Source: JACDER01 sp963842575 (lineage in GTDB: Bacteria > Actinomycetota > Thermoleophilia > Gaiellales > Gaiellaceae). Taken from it: a stretch of DNA of 64,000 nt. Positions 35,805-44,398 of the stretch are shown one piece after another. How positions within the stretch are numbered: the stretch's first letter is position 1; every line of letters begins with the position of its first letter. The position numbers were made by a program, and so were the translations under genes. The stretch lies in the NCBI GenBank assembly GCA_963842575.1, contig CAWJGS010000010.1:1-64000 (forward strand), read 5' to 3'. The notes beneath the pieces were generated by a model, which saw only the letters and a program-made list of their open reading frames with translations, did not search any database and was not told the origin of the DNA.

Positions 35805-37487
35805 GTGATCGCGATCAAGGCAGTTACTGCGCTAGCACTGCTCCTTGGCTCGCCGCAGGCTCATCCGGGCGTCATCGGACCCGGTGTGGAGCGCGCGGTC
35901 GAGCGCCACGGCACGGCGTTCGTCCAGGTGGCGTTCGCGGTGCGACAGCCGAGGACCCTCGCGGGGCTCCGGTCGACCGTGCGCAGCGTCCGAACGCGGG
36001 TCCTGGCGAGGGCCGGCGGCGGGTTCCGCCCGATTACGCATTGGAACGCGGTGCTGGGCATGGCGGGCTGGGTGACTCCCGCCGGGCTGCGTCGACTCGC
36101 GGCTTCGCCCGACGTCAGCCGCGTCTACCTCGACATGGCAGGGCACGCCGAAGACCTGCAGGCCGATGCCCTCGTCCACGCCGACCAGGCACGCGCGGCC
36201 GGTTACACGGGCACCGGCGTGACGGTCGGAATCCTGGACTCCGGGATGCAGGAAAACCACCCCGACCTCGCCGACTCCCTGGTGACCGAGTACTGCTCGA
36301 CGAGCGGACGCAACTGTCCGAACGGCCTGAACACTCAGACCGGCGCCGGGGCCGCGCGCGACGACAACGGGCACGGGACGAACGTCGCCGGGATCGTCAC
36401 CGGCAACGGGACGATCGCGCCTGTCGGCATCGCTCCGTCGACGAAGGTCGTGGCCGTGCGCGTGCTGGCGGCGGACGGATCCTTCGGCAGCACCGCGCAG
36501 GTCATCACAGGCCTCCAGTTCATCCTCGACCACCCGGAGTACGGCGTGAAGGTGATCAACATGAGCCTGGGCACCGATGCGCTCTTCCCCGGCACCTGCG
36601 ACGGCGTGAATCCCAACTTCACCTCGATCGTCCACTCCCTGCGCCTGCAGGGCGTCACGCTTTTTGCCTCCAGCGGCAACCAGCAGGCCACGACAGAGAT
36701 GGCGTTGCCGGCCTGTATCGAAGAGGTCGTCGCGGTCGGCGCCGTCTACGACAGCAACTTCGGGACGAGCACGGTCTTCTGCAACTCCTCGACCGCCGCC
36801 GACAAGGTCACGTGCTTCTCGAACTCGAGCTCGGCGCTCGACCTGCTCGCCCCGGGTGCCGCCTACACGTCCACCGGTAGGGGCTCGGGGACCTCGACCT
36901 ATTACGGAACGTCGCAGGCTTCCCCCACGGCTGCGGCGACAGCCGCCGACCTGCTGCAGAAGAACCCGTCGCTCACCCCGGCGCAGATCGAGTCGACGCT
37001 GAAAGCGACCGGGAAGCTGGTCACGGACTCGCGCAACGGCCGCGTCACTCCGAGGGTGGACGTCATCGCCGCCCTCAACGCTACGTCCGGCGGAAACCCA
37101 CCGCCGCCTCCGCCGCCTCCTCCGCCACCGCCGCCTCCTCCACCTCCGCCACCACCGCCGCCTCCGCCGCCTCCGCCACCACCGCCACCCCCGGTGGACA
37201 CGACGCGGCCAACCGTCCGCCCACGGGCCACGAACGTGCGGCGCAAGGCCGTTGCGATTCTGTTCTTCAAGCTCTCGGACAACAGCGGCAGCGCGTCCGT
37301 GGACGGCGGCGTCTACCGCCGGGGGAAAGAGCTCAAGCACTTCGGGCCGAAGACGTTCCGCAACGGCCGCTACCGCTTCACGTGGCGGGCCTCCGGCAAG
37401 ATCGAGCACGTCCGGTTCTGCCTGAGCGCAAGAGACAGGGCCGGCAATCAGAGCGGGAGGAGATGCGCCCTCGTCTCCGTCACCTGA
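35805..37487 (+). CDS. Secreted subtilisin-like serine protease (S8) with polyproline linker
   Basis: The start MIAIKAVTALALLLGSPQA is a short signal peptide. A propeptide-like region follows, then the S8 domain with Asp in VGILDSGMQENHPDL, His in DNGHGTNVAGIVTG and Ser in YYGTSQASPTAAA. Next come about 35 consecutive prolines (about residues 430-465) and a C-terminal beta-rich Ig-like domain of about 90 residues that probably binds a surface. The triad is complete. It should be an exported endopeptidase. The GTG start follows the M24 operon by 32 bp, but function and signal peptide suggest an independent unit. Confidence 0.9.
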   Translation: MIAIKAVTALALLLGSPQAHPGVIGPGVERAVERHGTAFVQVAFAVRQPRTLAGLRSTVRSVRTRVLARAGGGFRPITHWNAVLGMAGWVTPAGLRRLAASPDVSRVYLDMAGHAEDLQADALVHADQARAAGYTGTGVTVGILDSGMQENHPDLADSLVTEYCSTSGRNCPNGLNTQTGAGAARDDNGHGTNVAGIVTGNGTIAPVGIAPSTKVVAVRVLAADGSFGSTAQVITGLQFILDHPEYGVKVINMSLGTDALFPGTCDGVNPNFTSIVHSLRLQGVTLFASSGNQQATTEMALPACIEEVVAVGAVYDSNFGTSTVFCNSSTAADKVTCFSNSSSALDLLAPGAAYTSTGRGSGTSTYYGTSQASPTAAATAADLLQKNPSLTPAQIESTLKATGKLVTDSRNGRVTPRVDVIAALNATSGGNPPPPPPPPPPPPPPPPPPPPPPPPPPPPPPPPVDTTRPTVRPRATNVRRKAVAILFFKLSDNSGSASVDGGVYRRGKELKHFGPKTFRNGRYRFTWRASGKIEHVRFCLSARDRAGNQSGRRCALVSVT

Positions 37488-37491
37488 GACG

Positions 37492-37521
37492 TTGACGAAA
37501 GAGAACCGTTCTGCCCATACT
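37492..37521 (+). promoter_or_regulatory. Predicted promoter of the secreted protein gene at 37537
   Basis: TTGACG (37492-37497) and CATACT (37516-37521) are spaced by 18 bp, and the ATG at 37537 follows with an AGGAAAGG ribosome site between. The promoter lies in the 49-bp gap after the subtilase stop. Confidence 0.5.
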
Positions 37522-37536
37522 TAGGTAGGAAAGGTA

Positions 37537-38550
37537 ATGCGCGCCGCCCGCGTGTCTGAAGGGTCACTAGACCGTCACGTAGTCCGCAGTCTTACGGGTT
37601 GGGTTTCGGCTGCGGTCGCCGCCTTGGGACTTCTCTCGATGTGGAGTGGCTCCGCATCGGCGTCGCAGTTTTTCGCCCGCGACGCGACCGCCGTCAAGCT
37701 CGCCGTGAATGGAAGCGGGAAGACGCTTCTGACCTACAAGATCAAAGGTGCGACGAGGCACCTGCTCGTCACCGGAGCAGTCAACGCGCTTACGCCGAGC
37801 CGGACCACGCCTCAGGTCAAGTTCAAAACGACGCTGCTAGGCCCACGAGGCAAGGACAAGAAGATCTGGGCCCGCTTCAAGAACAAGTGCAGGCCTTACG
37901 ACGGCCCCGCGCTCGCTTTCGTCGTCGTTGCCTGCAAGGCGCCCGACGGAAGCTACTGGGCCGTCCAGGCGTGGCAGAACTGGTTCCCCCTCTTCGGCTA
38001 TCAGCCCTGGCTTCCCTATCAGGACGACATGGCGTTTCACGTGTCGCACTGGACCGGGCCGCTGGCCCAGATCGAGATGTGGGCGTCGTGGATCGATGTC
38101 GGACGAGGTGCCTCGGCGCCGCACGACGTGATCGCTCGCATGTTGTACGGCGGCTCGCCCGTGTTCGGTTACGTAGTCAAGCCTGGCGGCATCCCCGGCG
38201 ATGGTTACGGGCGAATCGTCGCAATCGAGAGCCTGGACTCGTTGCTCGGCACGGGGTGGTGGCGCGTCTCGGCGATCCTCGCGCGCAACCCGTCCGGGAT
38301 GCTCTGCCACGCGATGATCCCCCAGATGACCTTCTCGAACTATCCGAACCCGCACGAGGTCGATCCCGGCCCTGGAAAGGCCTACCGGGCGTACGCCGAG
38401 GGCCCGGGAGTCACGCCTCTCGTGATGACGCAGGTCCAGGATCCTGGCAACTACGACCCGAACGACCTCGCGAAGGTGGAACGGCAGGCGAACACGCTCT
38501 CGCTGCTGAAAGCGTGGGGCGCGCCGCCCGCCTGCCAAAAGAACCACTAG
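37537..38550 (+). CDS. Hypothetical secreted protein
   Basis: I do not recognise a family. The N-terminal segment SAAVAALGLLSMWSGSASAS is a signal peptide with a long basic n-region. The 290-residue mature part is rich in Trp, Tyr and Pro (AVQAWQNWFPLFGYQPWLPY) with four Cys, suggesting a compact extracellular beta-rich fold. It has its own promoter and a good ribosome site. It converges with the cupredoxin protein gene, and a 15-bp inverted repeat separates them. Confidence 0.75.
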   Translation: MRAARVSEGSLDRHVVRSLTGWVSAAVAALGLLSMWSGSASASQFFARDATAVKLAVNGSGKTLLTYKIKGATRHLLVTGAVNALTPSRTTPQVKFKTTLLGPRGKDKKIWARFKNKCRPYDGPALAFVVVACKAPDGSYWAVQAWQNWFPLFGYQPWLPYQDDMAFHVSHWTGPLAQIEMWASWIDVGRGASAPHDVIARMLYGGSPVFGYVVKPGGIPGDGYGRIVAIESLDSLLGTGWWRVSAILARNPSGMLCHAMIPQMTFSNYPNPHEVDPGPGKAYRAYAEGPGVTPLVMTQVQDPGNYDPNDLAKVERQANTLSLLKAWGAPPACQKNH

Positions 38551-38609
38551 GAGGGATTGGCGGAATGTTGCGCCCCGGCGGCACCGTCCATTTTGCCAAG
38601 CCCTCCTAG
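38547..38609. terminator. Bidirectional terminator-like inverted repeat
   Basis: A 15-base arm (38547-38561, beginning CTAGGAGGG) pairs with 38595-38609 (ending CCCTCCTAG) at 14 of 15 positions, with a 33-nt loop. It exactly fills the gap between two convergent genes and overlaps both stop codons. There is no T-tract. A two-way terminator is the simplest reading. Confidence 0.55.
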
Positions 38610-39884
38610 CTACTTCTTGCGCACCTGGATGATCTCCGTCATCCGGGCGGGATGGAGCGAGCAGAAGAGCTTGTAGGTGCCGGGGCGCGTGAACGTGTGC
38701 GAGAACGTGCCGCCGCTGGTCGTCCAGGGGGAGGAGAACCCGACCGGACCGCTCACGAGCGTCACGTCGTGCGGGACCGCCCCGGTGAAGCGCCACGTGA
38801 ACCTCGTCCCGCGTTTGACGCTCACCCGCTGCGCGCCGTACGTGTAATCGCCGACCCAGGTGCCCTTGATGTTCTTCCGCAGCGGGCCTGAGGGTTTCCG
38901 CAGCAGCGGCACGGCGATGTTCGTCGGCGGGCCGGGCGTGCCCAGGTCGATCGTCAGTCCGGGAACGGGCTCGCAGCCGGCGACGAGCGTGGGGGCGAGG
39001 TAGGCGATCATGATTCCCATCACGCGGGTATGCGGCCGGCTGTTGTCGTAGACAGCGGTCAGTCGCAGGTCGTCGCCCGCGGCCACCGGGATCCCCAGCG
39101 GGCTCTGGAAGCTCGACATCTTCGTCGGCCCCGGCTCGTGCAGGAGAGGAAGTGGGATCGGCCCGTTCCAGCTCGGCTGCGAGGTGAAAAGCGTGCGCCG
39201 GCACGTCTGGTCGGAGAGGACGAGCTTGATCCCACCGCCGTGCATGTGTCCGCCCGCGGTGAGCAGTCGGCCGCTTTCGGGCATCGTCAGGTCGACGTTC
39301 CGCGTGTAGGTCGACCCGGGCGCGCCGGTGCCGGGAACGTCGTAGATCGGGTCGGCCTTGCAGTTGTTCATGTCCAGCCAGATCGGCTTCACGGGCAGCA
39401 GCTGCTCGCCGGTCGCGTACGTCACCGTGTAGCGCACCCACACGGTGTGCGTCCCGGGCAAGTGGTTCATCAGCATCGCCAGCAGCCCCCAGTGGTCGGA
39501 GCCCTTGTTCGGGTAGCCGTAGCCGTTCGGCAGGCTCATCGCGTAGTGCTCCTCCCCCTCGGCGAAGAAGCGTTGCGCGTACGTGCCCGGGCACGTGTAG
39601 TCGGGCGCGCCGATCTTGGCGAAGACGACGTGATGGAGCATCACCTGCGTGTTCGGGACGACGTTTCCGCTCGCGTCTACGAGGTCGGCCTTGATCCCCG
39701 TGACGTACCCGTCCACCGCCGGCGAGTCGATCAGCGCCGTGCGCGTGATCGCGTCGTACGGAGTGACTGTGACCGGCCCGGACTTGAAGACGAGCGTCTG
39801 CACGGCGGCCTCTGCGGCCGGTCCGACGGCCAATCCGACGGCGGCCGCGGCGGCTAGGAGCGCGAGGCGGCGGATGGGCGCCAC
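38610..39884 (-). CDS. Secreted copper-type protein: PHM-like region plus C-terminal cupredoxin
   Basis: The signal peptide is RLALLAAAAAVGLAVGPAAEA. The first 300 residues resemble copper type II monooxygenase-like (PHM-like) domains, with possible copper His in QVMLHHVVFAK and AGGHMHGGGIK. The last 100 residues form a cupredoxin domain with copper ligands in VPHDV and FCSLHPARM (Cys, His, Met). It could be an exported copper enzyme or copper-carrying electron protein. The GTG start has TAGCAT 6 nt upstream (leaderless type), and the gene is divergent from the one at 39916. Confidence 0.78.
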   Translation of the reverse strand: MAPIRRLALLAAAAAVGLAVGPAAEAAVQTLVFKSGPVTVTPYDAITRTALIDSPAVDGYVTGIKADLVDASGNVVPNTQVMLHHVVFAKIGAPDYTCPGTYAQRFFAEGEEHYAMSLPNGYGYPNKGSDHWGLLAMLMNHLPGTHTVWVRYTVTYATGEQLLPVKPIWLDMNNCKADPIYDVPGTGAPGSTYTRNVDLTMPESGRLLTAGGHMHGGGIKLVLSDQTCRRTLFTSQPSWNGPIPLPLLHEPGPTKMSSFQSPLGIPVAAGDDLRLTAVYDNSRPHTRVMGIMIAYLAPTLVAGCEPVPGLTIDLGTPGPPTNIAVPLLRKPSGPLRKNIKGTWVGDYTYGAQRVSVKRGTRFTWRFTGAVPHDVTLVSGPVGFSSPWTTSGGTFSHTFTRPGTYKLFCSLHPARMTEIIQVRKK

Positions 39885-39915
39885 GCGCTGATGCTACAGC
39901 GGTAGACTGATCGTC
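39885..39915. promoter_or_regulatory. Divergent leaderless promoters (cupredoxin protein / membrane protein)
   Basis: The minus gene has TAGCAT (39891-39896) 6 nt before its GTG. The plus gene has TAGACT (39903-39908) 7 nt before its GTG. The two start codons are 31 bp apart. Confidence 0.55.
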
Positions 39916-40326
39916 GTGAGCTGGCTGTCCATTGCCCTGCTCGCCGCGGCGGTGCTGATCCTTATCGGAGCCGAATGGCCGCGCCTAGAGGGTCGCTTCG
40001 GATCCGGGGCGCGCAAACGGCGCGAGCGCGACCGTCGGAAGGCCACCTGGCACATCGTGCAGTCGTCCGAGACAGCGCGGTCGGAGAGCGAGGAGTTCGC
40101 CGCCAGCGTGGAGCGCGACCTCGAGCAGCTACCGACGATCGAAGAGCGCGAGCAGAATCGGTTAACGCACGCGGAAGGTCGTGCTGATCATCCGCGTGTT
40201 GGGCAGGATCGGCCCCACGTTCTCCATGTTCCGCGACTCCTGATAGTCGGAGACCTGGAACGTCAGCCGGTGCGTGCCGCGGGAAAGAGACCCGACCGGG
40301 ATGGCCACGCGGTTCTTCGTGCGTGA
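39916..40326 (+). CDS. Small single-pass membrane protein
   Basis: The first 25 residues (VSWLSIALLAAAVLILIGAEW) are a membrane anchor. A basic and then acidic helical region follows (about residues 30-80). The frame runs on for 55 more codons inside the 3' end of the converging subtilase gene, which is unlikely to be real coding. A TAA lies one frame off at 40157-40159, inside the GTTAAC where the opposite gene also stops, so the true protein may be about 80 residues with a one-base sequence error near its end. The function is unknown. Confidence 0.55.
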   Translation: MSWLSIALLAAAVLILIGAEWPRLEGRFGSGARKRRERDRRKATWHIVQSSETARSESEEFAASVERDLEQLPTIEEREQNRLTHAEGRADHPRVGQDRPHVLHVPRLLIVGDLERQPVRAAGKRPDRDGHAVLRA

Positions 40327-42627
40327 GTACGTCGCTTTCACGCCCACGCCGTCGATCACCGTGCTGAGCGAGCCCGGGTCGATCCCCGAGCCCCGGTCGG
40401 TTACGCGCAGCAGCAGCGAGCCGTCGACGGCGACCGACTTCTTCAGGAGCTTCGCCGCCGGCCGCGTCACGTCGTTGATCCAGAAGCGGAAGGTGAATGC
40501 TCCGGCGTCCGCACGGCTCGCGGAGTCGAAGACGACGTCGTAGCGTCCCTTGGCGGGGAGGATCGCGCCTGCCGCCGGAATCAAGCTGAAGAAGCGGGTC
40601 ACGTAGGGGTTGAGATTGATCGGGAGCGCCGGATAGCCGGTCAGCTGGTTCTCGTCGTTGTTCGCGACGACCCGCGGCTCGATCGCCACGCCGGCGCCCT
40701 GGTTGAGGATCGCGACGCCGAAATTGGCCACCGGTTTCGTCAGGCGGACGGTGAAGACCTGCTCCGGCCCGGGGAGGTTCGCCGGAATGTCGACGCCGGT
40801 TGGGTTGTCGGGGTAGCGGTAGTTGGCGACGAGCGCGCGGCGCCTCTTGGTGTTGCCCTTGTACGTGCCGGTCTTCTGCAGCTTCCCGTGCGGCTGCCTG
40901 GGCAGCTGCGGCGCTTCGATGTGGAACCAGAAGGGGAGCCGGCGGCTGACCGAGCCCTTTGTCAGGACGATGAACCCGGTTACGTCCTCTTGCTGGCCGG
41001 CCGGTGGCTTTGCCGTCACCTGCAGCGTTCCCGGCACCTGAACGGAGGACGGGGCGGTGATGCTCCCGCCCGGGCCTTGACGCCGGTCGACCCGGACAGC
41101 CCACTGGCCGGCGCCGCCACCGGCGTCGGTGAACGAGATGCTGCGCGTCGCGGTCGTCCCGCCGCGCATGAGCCCGAACGAGAGCCCGGTCGGGGAGGCG
41201 AAGATCAGCGGGTTGTTCGCGCTCGGAAGCGTGATGAAGCCACCGCCTTCCCGCAGCGACGTGGTCTCCGACGTGTGGCTCGAGGATGTGAAGACGGGCG
41301 TCCCCGTCAGGACGAGCGCGGACTTGATCTGCGCGACCGTCCAACTCGGATGGATCTGCTTGAGCAGCGCCGACGCGCCGGCCACGTGCGGGGACGCCAT
41401 GCTCGTCCCGCTCCACGAGGCCCACAGGCCTTCTTGGGCGGGAACGGAGGAGAGAACCAGGTCTCCCGGTGCGGTCACGTCCGGCTTCATCTGCAGCGAG
41501 ATCGGCGTGGGGCCGGCCGAGGAGAAGCTCGAGATCACCTTCGACTTCCTGGCGGCCGCGGACGTGATCGCGAGCGGCGCCGACCCCGGCGAGCCGACCG
41601 AGCCGCGCCCGAAGGAGTCGAAGTCGTTGCCCGCGGCGATAGCCGGCACGACGCCCGCCTGAGCGGCGCCGTCGATCGCCTTGACGACGATGTCCCGGCT
41701 CTGCTGGACCTCGGGCTCGCCGAGCGAGAGGTTGATCACGTCCATCCCGTCGGCGACCGCGGCCTCGATTCCCTTGGCGATCTCGGGGCTGTTTCCGTCC
41801 AGCCCGACGCCGGAGACGGTCGGGATCGTCAGCACCTTGTAGTTGCCGAGATAAGCCTTCGGCGCGATGCCGGAGACCTCCAGCCCGCCGCTCGCGATCG
41901 TTCCGTGGTCGCCCGCGGCGATCCCGGCGACGTGAGTCGCGTGCTCGGACTGGCTGGGATCGAACGGCAGGTTCGCATTCGAGTAGCTCGGCGACGCGGG
42001 CGCGAAGGCGCGCGCGACGATGACCTTGTTGGTGGTGAAGTTCGTGTTCCCCTTGGGGAAGCCCGGCGGCATGCTGAATCCCGCCGGCGAGAAGAACGGA
42101 TGGGTCTGGTTGACGCCGTCATCGACGATCCCGATCTTCATCCCGTTGCCCGCCGTGGCCAGGTTCGGCCCCCACAGCGCCGTGGCGCCGATCAGGGCGG
42201 GAGTCTGGTTGAGCGTCGCACTCGACTGGCCAAGGGCGTGATAGCGGACGGAGGGCCAGACCCTGGCGACGCCCGGCAGCTTGGCGAGCCGGCCGAGCTC
42301 GGCCGTGGGAAGATCCACCGCCAGAGCGTCCAGGACGATGCTGTAGCGCCAGCGGACGCTCGCGGACGGGACAGCGCTCTCGATGCGGCTCTGGAGCGTG
42401 CGTTGCGCGGCGGCGAGGCCGCGCAGATAGCTCGTGCTCGTGGGAGTGCGCAGGTCGAGCTTGCGTGTCCGCGCCGACATGGTGAGCGCCCGGCTCTGGA
42501 ACGTCGCCTGCGCGAGGGACGGCGCGTCGAGCGTGACGACGACCTCGGTGCGAGGCGTGCCCGCGACGGCAGGCCCAGCGAGCGCCAGCGCCGCCAGTCC
42601 GCAGAGAAGAACAAGACCCCGTTTCAG
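40162..42627 (-). CDS. Secreted subtilisin-like serine protease (S8, Vpr-like)
   Basis: A large S8 protease. The triad is Asp in KIGIVDDGVNQTHPF, His in SEHATHVAGIAAGDHG and Ser in SWSGTSMASPHVAGASALL, with the oxyanion Asn in AIAAGNDFD. An N-terminal inhibitor-like propeptide and a C-terminal 350-residue beta-rich region flank it. The first ATG is at 42480, but a clear signal peptide (LKRGLVLLCGLAALALAGPA) lies upstream in the same frame. The start is therefore placed at CTG 42627; an ATT four codons earlier is possible. The tRNA-Leu gene is just upstream on the other strand. Confidence 0.85.
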   Translation of the reverse strand: MKRGLVLLCGLAALALAGPAVAGTPRTEVVVTLDAPSLAQATFQSRALTMSARTRKLDLRTPTSTSYLRGLAAAQRTLQSRIESAVPSASVRWRYSIVLDALAVDLPTAELGRLAKLPGVARVWPSVRYHALGQSSATLNQTPALIGATALWGPNLATAGNGMKIGIVDDGVNQTHPFFSPAGFSMPPGFPKGNTNFTTNKVIVARAFAPASPSYSNANLPFDPSQSEHATHVAGIAAGDHGTIASGGLEVSGIAPKAYLGNYKVLTIPTVSGVGLDGNSPEIAKGIEAAVADGMDVINLSLGEPEVQQSRDIVVKAIDGAAQAGVVPAIAAGNDFDSFGRGSVGSPGSAPLAITSAAARKSKVISSFSSAGPTPISLQMKPDVTAPGDLVLSSVPAQEGLWASWSGTSMASPHVAGASALLKQIHPSWTVAQIKSALVLTGTPVFTSSSHTSETTSLREGGGFITLPSANNPLIFASPTGLSFGLMRGGTTATRSISFTDAGGGAGQWAVRVDRRQGPGGSITAPSSVQVPGTLQVTAKPPAGQQEDVTGFIVLTKGSVSRRLPFWFHIEAPQLPRQPHGKLQKTGTYKGNTKRRRALVANYRYPDNPTGVDIPANLPGPEQVFTVRLTKPVANFGVAILNQGAGVAIEPRVVANNDENQLTGYPALPINLNPYVTRFFSLIPAAGAILPAKGRYDVVFDSASRADAGAFTFRFWINDVTRPAAKLLKKSVAVDGSLLLRVTDRGSGIDPGSLSTVIDGVGVKATYSRTKNRVAIPVGSLSRGTHRLTFQVSDYQESRNMENVGPILPNTRMISTTFRVR

Positions 42628-42664
42628 GGGAGAAATGGTACCGGCGCTACACTTTGCTACCCGC

Positions 42665-42748
42665 GCGGATGTGGCGGAATTGGTAGACGCGCACGGTTCA
42701 GGTCCGTGTGGGCGAAAGCCCGTGGAGGTTCAAGTCCTCTCATCCGCA
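42665..42748 (+). tRNA. tRNA-Leu (anticodon CAG)
   Basis: An 84-nt class II tRNA. The acceptor GCGGATG pairs with CATCCGC, the D-arm contains GGCGGAATTGGTAGACGC, the anticodon loop is TTCAGGT with CAG at 42699-42701, the variable arm is long (TGGGCGAAAGCCCGT) and the T-arm is GAGGTTCAAGTCCTC. The discriminator base is A and CCA is not encoded. Confidence 0.95.
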
Positions 42749-43042
42749 TAACGCAATTGCGGCTTCGTGAGTGCCCAAACCGTGCCCAAACGACGAGTGG
42801 TCGAAAGTGGCGCGGGGCTGGTCGTTGCCCTGATGCCGCGATTCGCAAACGAATGGGCGCGTGCCGTTGAGACCGAACTGATGATCCCAGACCGAGGAAC
42901 GGAACCCGTGTCAGCAGGGAGCCCGCGTCCACCTGGACAGGTCCCGTTGGTCCACGTAACGCTGGTTCGCACGACCTCAGCCACTTGCTTTCGATTCGCT
43001 GAGATTCAGGCCGTGTTCAGCGGGTACGTCTAGGTCGTTGCG
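42749..43042. other. Non-coding gap after tRNA-Leu with tandem GTGCCCAAAC
   Basis: There is no convincing gene. GTGCCCAAAC occurs twice in tandem at 42771-42780 and 42782-42791 (11-bp pitch), 22 nt after the tRNA. Both strands have open frames of 80-90 codons without ribosome sites or domain content. Tandem short repeats just downstream of a tRNA are common at integrase attachment sites, so this may be a scar of a lost element; no integrase gene is present. Confidence 0.4.
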
Positions 43043-44341
43043 ATGAGGCGCGCCAAGCTGTTCATCCACCTCAAGTCGAGCCTCTGGTTCGTGCCCGTGC
43101 TGTGTGTATTCACCGGGGCGGCTCTCTCGTTGGCGACGATCGCTGCAGATCGCTACTTCGGCTACGACGCGCTTCCGACCCGGTTCGTCGGCGGTCCGGA
43201 CGCTGCGGCTTACATCCTTTCGACCATCGCCGCCTCGATGGTGAGCCTGACCGCGCTCGTTCTGACGATCACGATGGTCGTCGTCCAACTCGCCATGGGT
43301 CAGTTTTCTCCTCGCATCGTGCAGCGCATTCTGCGCGACAAGCCGAGCCAACTCGCGATTGGTCTCTTCGTCGCGACCTTCGTCCACGCCATCCTCGCGC
43401 TCCGCGAGGTGACCATCAACGGCGACGGCACCGGCAACGTGCCAGGCATCGCGCTCGTGACGGCGTTTGTTCTCGTTCTCCTGAGCATCGCGGTCCTCGT
43501 CGTCTACGTACACCACATCGGCCAGGCACTCCGAGTTTCCGCGCTCATCGAACTCGTGGGGGACGAGACGCGCACGCTTCTCAACCGGCGATATCCCGAC
43601 GAGGGGCCGGCTCTCGACCCTCAGCTGGACTCTCTTCCCGTGGTCAGAGCAAGGGAGTCCGGGGTGATCACGGGGATCGGGTACGACCAGCTTGTCGAGG
43701 AAGCACGACGTGCGGACTGCCTGCTGGAGCTCGTCCCTGCCCTCGGCGAGTTCGTCCCGGCAGGCGGGGCTCTTTTCAGGGTCCACGGCGGGTCCCGTAC
43801 GGTGGACGAGGGTCGATTGCACGACGCTCTCATCCTCAGCTTGGAGCCGACGCTCGACGAGGACGTCTCGTACGGCGTTCGACTCCTCGTCGACATCGCG
43901 GAACGCTCGCTCGCCGATTCGCCTTTCCAAGACCCCACGACCGCTGTGCAAGCGATCGATCGATTGCACGACATCCTGAGGCAGCTTGCACGCAGGCCCT
44001 TTCCTGACGGTCGGCACCTCGACGAGACTGGACACGTCAGACTCATCGTGCGAACCATGAGCTGGGAGGCATACGTCCATCTCGCTTTTGACGAGATCCG
44101 CTTGGCGGGGGCGGGCTCGCCCCAGGTGACGCGCCGGCTGAAAGCGGCCCTCGCCGATCTCAGGTCGATCGCGCCTCCCGAACGAGTCGGGATCATCGAC
44201 TTCCAGCTCGATCTACTCTCGACTGCCACGCAGGCATCCCTCAGCGACGAGCGAGACGTCGAGCTCGCGCTTCACGAAGATCGAGAAGGAATTGGCGCCG
44301 CGGCCAGCTCGATCGACGGTACTGCGCTTCGCGCCACCTAG
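43043..44341 (+). CDS. DUF2254-family membrane protein
   Basis: The 432-residue protein has four predicted membrane segments in the first 170 residues (SSLWFVPVLCVFTGAALSLA; LSTIAASMVSLTALVLTITM; LAIGLFVATFVHAILAL; IALVTAFVLVLLSIAVLVVY). A long cytosolic part follows. The phrase VVVQLAMGQFSPRIVQRIL is typical of DUF2254. The function is unknown. It stands alone. Confidence 0.88.
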   Translation: MRRAKLFIHLKSSLWFVPVLCVFTGAALSLATIAADRYFGYDALPTRFVGGPDAAAYILSTIAASMVSLTALVLTITMVVVQLAMGQFSPRIVQRILRDKPSQLAIGLFVATFVHAILALREVTINGDGTGNVPGIALVTAFVLVLLSIAVLVVYVHHIGQALRVSALIELVGDETRTLLNRRYPDEGPALDPQLDSLPVVRARESGVITGIGYDQLVEEARRADCLLELVPALGEFVPAGGALFRVHGGSRTVDEGRLHDALILSLEPTLDEDVSYGVRLLVDIAERSLADSPFQDPTTAVQAIDRLHDILRQLARRPFPDGRHLDETGHVRLIVRTMSWEAYVHLAFDEIRLAGAGSPQVTRRLKAALADLRSIAPPERVGIIDFQLDLLSTATQASLSDERDVELALHEDREGIGAAASSIDGTALRAT

Positions 44342-44398
44342 AGCACGTCCAAGGCGCGGCGCGGCGACGCTCATCGCCCGCCGCCGTGCTAGAGGCGC

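Noticed and set aside
37104..37199. Proline-codon repeat (and antisense polyglycine) as a separate gene or CRISPR-like repeat
   Set aside because: It is a simple CCN repeat coding the polyproline linker of the subtilase. There are no spacers.
42657..42932. Minus-strand ORF containing MRGLEPPRAFAHTDLNRARL
   Set aside because: This is the well-known artefact of translating the reverse strand of a tRNA gene.
42767..43033. Plus-strand 88-codon ORF after tRNA-Leu
   Set aside because: No ribosome site, no domain, mixed codon pattern; the gap is better read as non-coding.
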